Positions 58,154 to 64,000 of a DNA stretch of 64,000 bases are shown here, piece by piece (within the stretch, counting starts at the first letter, position 1; each line of letters begins with the position of its first letter). The DNA comes from Aquarana catesbeiana. Taxonomy: Eukaryota > Chordata > Amphibia > Anura > Ranidae. The DNA lies in assembly GCF_042186555.1 (NCBI RefSeq), contig NC_133328.1, positions 356,900,250-356,964,249 on the forward strand, given 5' to 3'. The notes under the pieces were generated by a model that had not been told where the DNA came from, made no database searches, and saw only the letters and a list, made by a program, of their open reading frames with translations. A program made the translations under genes and the position numbers.

Positions 58154-59252
58154 CTAAAAACTTCCTGACTGCTGCACACCAATACACATTGGCACAATGG
58201 CAGCGGTGGGCAAATGGGCGTACCTGTATGTCCCCTTTAACTGGCGGGACTAGCAGGCACCCAACCGCCGCAAACAGGGTGACTGTGCCCGCGGGACCGA
58301 TGGACTCGATGTCCGCCGGTCTCCTGGCGATCGTGTCACGGAGCCACAGAATGGGGAAGTGCCTATGTAAACAAGGCATTTCGCCATTCTGCTTTGTGAC
58401 ATGACAGAGATTACTGCTCCCGGTCATCGGAAGCAGTGATCTCTGTCATGTGAGTTGAAGCCCATCCCCCTCACAGTTAGAATCACTACCTTGGACACAC
58501 TTAACCCCGTCATCAACCCCTAGTGGTTAAACCCCTTTCCTGCCACTCTTTTACTGATTTACACAGTAATCAGTGCATTTTTATAGCACTGATCACTGTA
58601 TAAATGACAATGGTCCCAAAATAGTGTCAAAAGCGTCCGATGTGTCCGCAGATCGCTGCCATTACTAGTAATAAAAATAATAATAATAATGCCATAAAAC
58701 TATCCCCTATTTTGTAGATGCTATAACTTTTGCGCAAACCAATCAATATACGCTTATTGCAATTTTTTTTACCAAAAATATGTAGAAGAATACATATCGG
58801 CCTAAACTGAGGAAAAAAATTGTTTTTTTTTTAATATATTTTTGGAGGATATTTATTATAGCAAAAACTAAAAAATATTGCTTTTTTTTCGAAATTAGCG
58901 CTCTTTTTTTGTTTATAGCGCAAAAAAACCCCCGCAGATGTTATTATACAGGATTTATATAGCGCCAACAGTTTACGCAGCATTTTACAATATAAAAGTG
59001 AGACAATACAGTTATAATACAATAAAATACAAGAGGATTAAGAGGGCCCTGCTCAGAAGAGCTTACAATCTAATAGGTGGTGATCAAATACCACCAAAAA
59101 AAGCTATATTTGTGGGAAAAAAGGGACATCAATTTTGTTTGGGTGCAACGTCGCATGACCGCGCAATTGTCAGTTAAAGCGACGCAGTGCCGAATCGGAA
59201 AAAGTGCTCTGGTCAGGAAGGGGGTAAAATCTTCCGGGACTGAAGTGGCTAA
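58154..59252 (+). mobile_element. TTAA family A copy 4, nested and itself interrupted
   Basis: Same orientation as the 2834 copy: GGTGGGCAAATGGGCGTACC in the left part, GAGCTTT-type AT-rich right part, end GAAGTGGCTAAAG. Here both flanks read CTAA in place of TTAA. At about 58936-59081 another repeat is inserted (see separate entry); the sequence resumes at GTGATCAAATACCACC. Confidence 0.75.
58936..59081 (+). repeat. Short retroposon-like insert in family A copy 4
   Basis: TATACAGGATTTATATAGCG through GAGCTTACAATCTAATAGG, about 145 bp, absent from the other family A copies at this point. A related TTTATACAGTGCTATATACC occurs at 55142. Class uncertain. Confidence 0.5.
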
Positions 59253-59539
59253 AGTCTTAAGGGCAGTAAACTGGCCCTTTCTTTAGAAAGTTTGGAGACC
59301 CCTGCTAGCACTTCTCTTGCAACACAGGACAGCATTCTGCTGGGAGGATCGCAGAATTCCCAGAAAGACTGCCTTTAGCCAGCAACTGATGTATATGGGC
59401 TGCATCCTTACAACAAGTTCAAACGCAGGTACAGATGACAAACAACAAATAACAAACCAACAATTAATTCTACGGTATGTAGAGCGATGTGCTGTGGATA
59501 CCTCTGGAGTAAAGGAGAATACATCATCCACTATGTGAT

Positions 59540-59770
59540 ACATCTCCTAATCAGTCACCCCTCTCCATGTATATCTACCACATCCTACAGACTTTCTTTT
59601 ACTTTCCAAGGCTCTGATGAAGAGCCCTTGTGTTGGCATAACTAATTTTTAATGAATATCTTGTAACCTAGTTTGTATGCATTCGTAGTAATTTCTTTGT
59701 ACTCATCTATTTTGTTTATGAATAAACTATATCACTTTGATTCATGCGTTAGATCACGCGCCTTCCATCC
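59540..59770 (+). mobile_element. Possible Penelope-like 3' terminal fragment
   Basis: GCTCTGATGAAGAGCCC at 59611-59627 has the CUGAUGA box with a short stem, followed by an AT-rich tail with AATAAACTATATCACTTTG. The GAAA box expected for a hammerhead is not intact (GGCATAAC instead). No coding sequence. Confidence 0.25.
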
Positions 59771-59794
59771 CCTCTTTTCCACGCAACACCTGCT

Positions 59795-60500
59795 CTAAAG
59801 CCTAGTACACACTAATAGTTTTTTTTGTTCAACCCAGCGGGCTGAAAAAAAACAAACAGACAGCTCAGGTCAGAGCCACTGTACTAGCTATGTGATGTTA
59901 GTACAGCAATGTCTCCTGTTCTATTGTGTTCTGACAGGGGGGCGGCCCCCCGCCAGAACACTCTGGTCAGCGTTCTCTGGTCGAGAGCATTGATCGGGAG
60001 CTTGTTGGCAGACCTATTTCAGTCATGCCCTTCAACAGTAGCCGTCCGAACGGCTGGCTTCTGTCGGACCGGCTTCCATAGATGTGTCCTGAATGTCAGC
60101 TGGTTTCTATTTAAACTAGTCGATTCTGCCCAACATTCAGGCCCCTTTGTACTAGGCTTTAGTTTAGTTTCTTTCTGGTGATTTGTTCCTCTGTTAACAG
60201 CATGTCTCACTTCTGATAAGTTTTCCAGACAAATGAGATACAATTTGTGTCAGGGAGGAGAGTTCTGCTGTGTGGAGGGGGATGTGTTCCTTTCATCCAA
60301 TAAGCGCTCACACAGTGTCTCAGACCTCTAAATGCAGCTACCCACCCCCTCCTCTGTGAAACTGAAAAATGCAGAAGAATTACATCTAAAATCAACACTT
60401 TTGAAGGGGTGTACAAAGAAGAAGACTGCAGATAAACAAGTAAAACATATGTAGGAGGATTTGTTTCATTGCTGTGTATCATCTAAGGCTATTGACTTTA
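59795..60500 (-). mobile_element. Composite DNA-element repeat, family B copy 2
   Basis: Opposite orientation to 33885-34545 and sharing both of its blocks in the same relative order. Ends include CTAAAGCCTAGTACACAC (59797) and TGTACTAGGCTTTA (60148-60163) around the inner block; the outer block runs to about 60500. Non-coding. Confidence 0.5.
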
Positions 60501-61387
60501 CTGGGTATATGAGAGGGTGTATAACCATGTTAAGGCATGCTTTTGCCTCAGGTACAGGAGGTTGGTAAAACTAAAGTGAACTCAGTGATCGCAGTTCCCA
60601 ACAATCAAGCACTTCATCAGTAGCTGCATTTGTCCCACTGGTAAGTTATCCTATGTCCTGGACCCTTCATTGAGAATTTTAATCCAGATTTTGGGTAGTT
60701 CTTTTTTTTCTTTTCCCAGGCCAGCATTAACTCATCTCCCTGTGTGCCAATATGTGTTAGGGTTTGTGATCTTGAGGTTTTTCTTCTGTACCAGTTAGGC
60801 ATCCCTGTTTTTATATCAAGGATGTTAAGAGGTAAGACTGTGGAGAAGTCACGCACACTATGACAATGAAGTTCAGAAAATAAGTTACTATGGCGACCTT
60901 TGAGCTTATCACACCAAAACCTTCCATAGACTAATCTGCCTTAATGCCCAACTCCATCCAGAATCACTTCAGTGGAGAACAGACAGCCACTAAAACCCAG
61001 CAGCGTTCATCAAGAAAAACCCCACCTAACAGTGACTGTGCCTGTAGACTCAGAGGTTGATTACCTTAAAAAAAAAATTATCTGTGATTTTTGGATTGAT
61101 CATTTAAGGTTAAACACTGCCTTATTCACAAAACTGTGTTATATCTGAATGACTATCACCCAAAAACACTAACTGCAATAATTATGAAGTGCTCCAAAGG
61201 CTGGTCAAGACACAAATAAAGAAGACCATAGACTTCAGAGTAGACAACCATCAACATGCATGCAGACAAAACTGATCCACTGCAAAAGCTATCTCATCGG
61301 TAGTTCACCTGGCTCTCACCCATTTGGAAAATAAGGATTTTTATGTTAGACTGCTTTGTTTTGGATGTTAGTTCCATCTTCAATATT
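60501..61387. other. Intronic stretch with unexplained minus-strand ORF
   Basis: 60617-60856 encodes 79 codons on the minus strand (FSTVLPLNILDIKTG, NWYRRKTSRSQTLTH) that look repeat-derived but match nothing I can name. Just downstream on that strand is a CTGATGAAGTGC box (60620-60609). Nothing else. Confidence 0.3.
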
Positions 61388-61480
61388 ATTTTTTTTATTT
61401 TTCAATAAAATTTTAAACACATTCAATAAGAGTATACAATCTAACATCATATAACATAGGATCACCAAGCCATATATTAC
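61388..61480 (-). mobile_element. Possible LINE 3' end
   Basis: Minus strand reads GTTTAAAATTTTATTGAAAAATAAAAAAAATAAT, like the CAATAAAACTTTTTGAAAAC plus oligo-A end of the 9-15 kb LINE. No coding part is attached. Confidence 0.35.
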
Positions 61481-61762
61481 GTGTTAATGCTAAAGGAAGA
61501 AAGAGAGGCCTGGAGCTAAGTGCAACGATGGGCGCAAGGACGGCATGACAATGCTGGGATGGCACAGTTGCCATCTTAAGAGAGGTTTCCCCTTTTAGAA
61601 TAAGGGAGGGGCTGAGTGAGCAGTGAGGGGAAGTTGAACAGGATTGGGGAAGTGATGTAATTCGAAGAGCGGTGGAGGAAGAAGATTGATCACAGCACCT
61701 CGCCGCTCTTCAATCCAGACACATTACCCCCTTTTTAGTGACTCAGTGACCAGGATGGCGCG

Positions 61763-63688
61763 ATGGAGGGATTTCTAGCTGAACTGAGAGCGGCGGTTGC
61801 CGCTCACGGCGCGGACTGGCTGCAGCAGCAGCTTTCTCATATAGCTGAGGACGGAGCAACGGTGAGCGGGGGGGGGGCGCCCACACCTCGTGTACGGCGG
61901 TCCCGGCCGCCTGAGAGGTACAGCCCTGCATCAGACCCAGGAGAGCCCAGGGGGAGGGGGAGACCAGAGGACACCAGTGATCCACAGAGCAGTATGAGCA
62001 TTCGGCCCCCTGTGACCAGAGCAGGGGAGGCAAGGGGGGCCAGTCGCAGAGGCAGAGGGACAAGCGCCAGGATGCCATGCAGACCACGCGGCTCTTCCCC
62101 TCCAGCGTGTCGCAGGTGCATGGCACTGAGGGATGGAGCAGCAGGGACAGAGAGGAGGGATGACACCAGGGAGAGGGGATCAGCCTGCCAGGAGACAGCA
62201 TAGGTGGCTGGGTCGGCTAGCATCACTCGGCAGCCTAGGAGTGGGTCAGCGAGGAATGCAGGGTCGGGCTCCAGTGCAGGAAGCAGCCAGGTCATACGTA
62301 CCCCACAAAGCAGAAGTTGCAGGAGTTCATCGAGGGGGGCATCGAACGGGTCTGGCGGTAATTCTGAAAGAGAAGGTCGGCCACAGCACCGCAGACCCTC
62401 GGCACCCAGAGCAGCCGCGTCTGGGGTGCAGCAGGTGGTCGTAAGGAATGAACCCAGTGATGATCGATTGGAAGGAGAATTGTCCGGGTCGGATGGAGGA
62501 GAAGACCAACGACTTCCAGCGGCGGTGGTTCCAGGAGTGGCGGCTGTTGGGCCCAGTCCAGGGCAGCCCGGTGAGTGCGATTCTTCGATTTCTATTACAT
62601 CTTTGTTACATGCATTATTGGGGCAAGGCAAACAGGGGGGACTGACAAATACAGGGGGGTCAACAGGGTCGGGGGTGACCGGGTCCACCATAGCTACAAC
62701 GACAGTGGGGGGACCCGGGTCTGGGAACGCTGGGTTACGGGAACTGTTAGTTGGGCTGAAGGAGCTAGTAGCACGGGTTGAGGCAGGAACGAGTAGTAGT
62801 CCCGCGAGTGCATGGACGGCACCTACCCTCCCGCAGACAGGAGGGGACACACAGGGCACAGGCGTTCCACCGGTGGTGCCTGTAGTGGAAGTCCACCCGA
62901 CAGCAGTGGCCACGACTTCGGGGGATCAGGGGAAGACGGGCGAAAAAAGGCCGGATTCAGTTAGGTTGGCAGATACGGCTAGGAGCGAAGTGTACGTGTG
63001 TTTTGAGGGCCCTTTGGGTGCTCATTTGAAGACGGAGATAAAAGAAAAGATATGGAAGGGCGAGTACGTGGAAATTTTCACGTTATTGCCGTTGGAAAAA
63101 TTTAACCTGGATAGGTTAAAACTAGTGGAGGGCAAGAAGGAGGATGAGGAAAAGCGGAGATACCGCTTAATTCCGCGTACATTTGCTAATTGCCTACAGG
63201 CGTTTGCCATTTTAGCAAGCGTGGTAGGTGAAAAGGCACCAGAGAACTGCTCAGCTTTATTAGTTTATCTAGAAGCCATTAGCGAAGCCCACAGGACGTA
63301 TGGTGGCATGGCTTGGCTACGTTACGATTAACAATTCCGTCAGCGGATGGCGGTAAGACCAACTCTGTGCTGGGACCATAAGGACATAAGCCTATGGATG
63401 AGGTTGATGATGGCGGCGAGGGCCCCGAATCAGTTTTTTCAGGCAGGGGTCGGAGGTTCCGCAGCTCCAGGACAACTGGCCGAAAAAAGATGGGGTTATT
63501 GCTGGCAGTTCAACGAGGGCACCTGCAGATTTGGATCCAACTGTCGCTTTAAACATCTGTGCTCCGGCTGCTGGGGATCTCATGCGCTGTCCAAATGTTT
63601 TAAAAAAGGAAAAGGTTGGGTTGGAGATGCTTCGGGTAAGAGGGAGGACTCCGGTGCGGGTGGAAAGGATGCGTCCTTTCCTCAGTAG
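61763..63688 (+). pseudogene. DIRS/Ngaro-like gag ORF with two in-frame stops
   Basis: A single frame of 642 codons from MEGFLAELRAAVAAHG, interrupted only by TAG at 62201-62203 and TAA at 63329-63331. The first half is Arg/Pro/Gly-rich and low in complexity. A conserved block follows: EIFTLLPLEKFNLDRLKL, RYRLIPRTFANCLQAFAILA, GGMAWLRYD(stop)QFRQRMA. At 63500-63598 is a C-x7-C-x5-C-x3-H finger (CWQFNEGTCRFGSNCRFKH) followed by C-x2-C-x3-H-x4-C. This gag architecture preceding a DIRS-type RT is what I know from tyrosine-recombinase retrotransposons. GC-rich unlike the surrounding intron. The upstream 61500-61762 may be its leader; its terminal repeat is not defined. Confidence 0.75.
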
Positions 63689-64000
63689 ATACCCTGATCG
63701 GACAGCGGCTGCTATATTAGAAGCTGGATTTACGAGCGGTTTTCGGATTCCGTGTTCTTTGGCAACAACACCGCCAGAGGCTCAGAATCTGAAGTCGGCG
63801 ATGCAACATCCAGCGATAGTTGCCGAAAAATTGGGGAAGGAGGTGGCGTTGGGTCGCATGGCGGGCCCTTTCAAAGACTTGCCGCTGCCGGATTTAGTGG
63901 TCTCCCCTTTGGGAGTGGTTCCCAAAAAGGAGCCCAATAAGTTTAGGCTCATACACCACCTCTCTCTTCCAAAAGGGGGGTCAATGATGCCATTGCACCT
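63669..64000 (+). pseudogene. DIRS/Ngaro-like reverse transcriptase, N-terminal part, cut by window edge
   Basis: Begins MRPFLSRYPDRTAAAILEAG at 63669, overlapping the gag ORF by 20 bases in the +1 frame. It continues FTSGFRIPCSL, VALGRMAGPFKDLPLPDLV and VVSPLGVVPKKEPNKFRLIH, which is the conserved N-terminal RT region of DIRS/Ngaro elements. Near 63977 the frame slips: PKGGS should be followed by VNDAIAP, which is found one base out of register. No stop precedes that point. RNase H, tyrosine recombinase and the other terminus would lie beyond 64000. Confidence 0.8.

Larger units (their letters stand above)
57990..59304. mobile_element. hAT-like element containing a TTAA element
   Basis: Left CAGTGGTCTCCAAACTGTAG; right inward CAGGGGTCTCCAAACTTTC. 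Its own sequence is the outer parts, with tandem CCTGCCACTGACACCAACAA units at 58045-58100. Flanking octamers do not match. The interior is occupied by family A copy 58154-59252. Confidence 0.65.

Noticed and set aside
61743..62913. Long minus-strand ORF (358 codons)
   Set aside because: Shadow of the GC-rich gag-like ORF on the plus strand, whose frame holds the conserved fingers and leads into RT.

Overview
This is vertebrate nuclear DNA, and the repeat content points to an anuran amphibian, probably a ranid frog (inferred from the Tx1/L1, Tc1, DIRS-like and TTAA-flanked families as I remember them; no search was run). The only host gene I can support is DROSHA, the microprocessor RNase III. 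Three of its exons lie on the minus strand at 56425-56485, 55578-55637 and 32794-32893. They splice in frame across the start of the first RNase III domain, including its catalytic signature. Everything else reads as intron of this gene filled with transposable elements and tandem repeats: an intron of about 22.7 kb between the second and third exons seen, more than 32.7 kb of intron downstream (1-32793), and at least 7.5 kb upstream (56486-64000).

Layout. 1-9.1 kb: retroelement-like debris, several TTAA-flanked non-autonomous DNA elements, a 38-bp minisatellite and a Tc1 tail. 9.1-15.0 kb: a nearly full-length L1/Tx1-type LINE on the minus strand, with ORF1 broken once and ORF2 broken four times. 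15.7-19.6 kb: MITEs, a 5'-truncated LINE with a 17-bp target-site duplication, and a foldback element. 19.6-24.8 kb: a 35-bp satellite of roughly 140 units with higher-order structure and a duplicated flank. 25.6-32 kb: a hAT-like element with a nested palindromic MITE, another LINE tail, minisatellites, another TTAA element and a telomere-like 26-bp repeat. 32.8 kb: DROSHA exon. 33.5-38.8 kb: composite repeats and a perfectly bounded triplication of a 705-bp unit. 40.7-52.5 kb: Penelope-like or hammerhead-like debris, a pair of related MITEs, a Tc1 with terminal repeats and a short hAT MITE with exact 8-bp duplications. 52.7-54.8 kb: a second Tc1 with IR/DR-type long termini and two nested MITEs. 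55.6-56.5 kb: two DROSHA exons. 57.5-61.5 kb: TTAA and hAT elements nested three deep. 61.7-64.0 kb: the 5' part of a DIRS/Ngaro-like tyrosine-recombinase retrotransposon (gag-like ORF with CCCH and CCHC fingers, then the start of the reverse transcriptase), running off the window edge.

No transposon ORF here is intact. The DROSHA exons are the only sequence under evident coding constraint. I see no tRNA, rRNA, CRISPR array or second host gene. The most notable structures are the satellite's higher-order organisation, the 705-bp triplication, TTAA elements sharing or hitting each other's target sites, and three degenerate hammerhead-like motifs.
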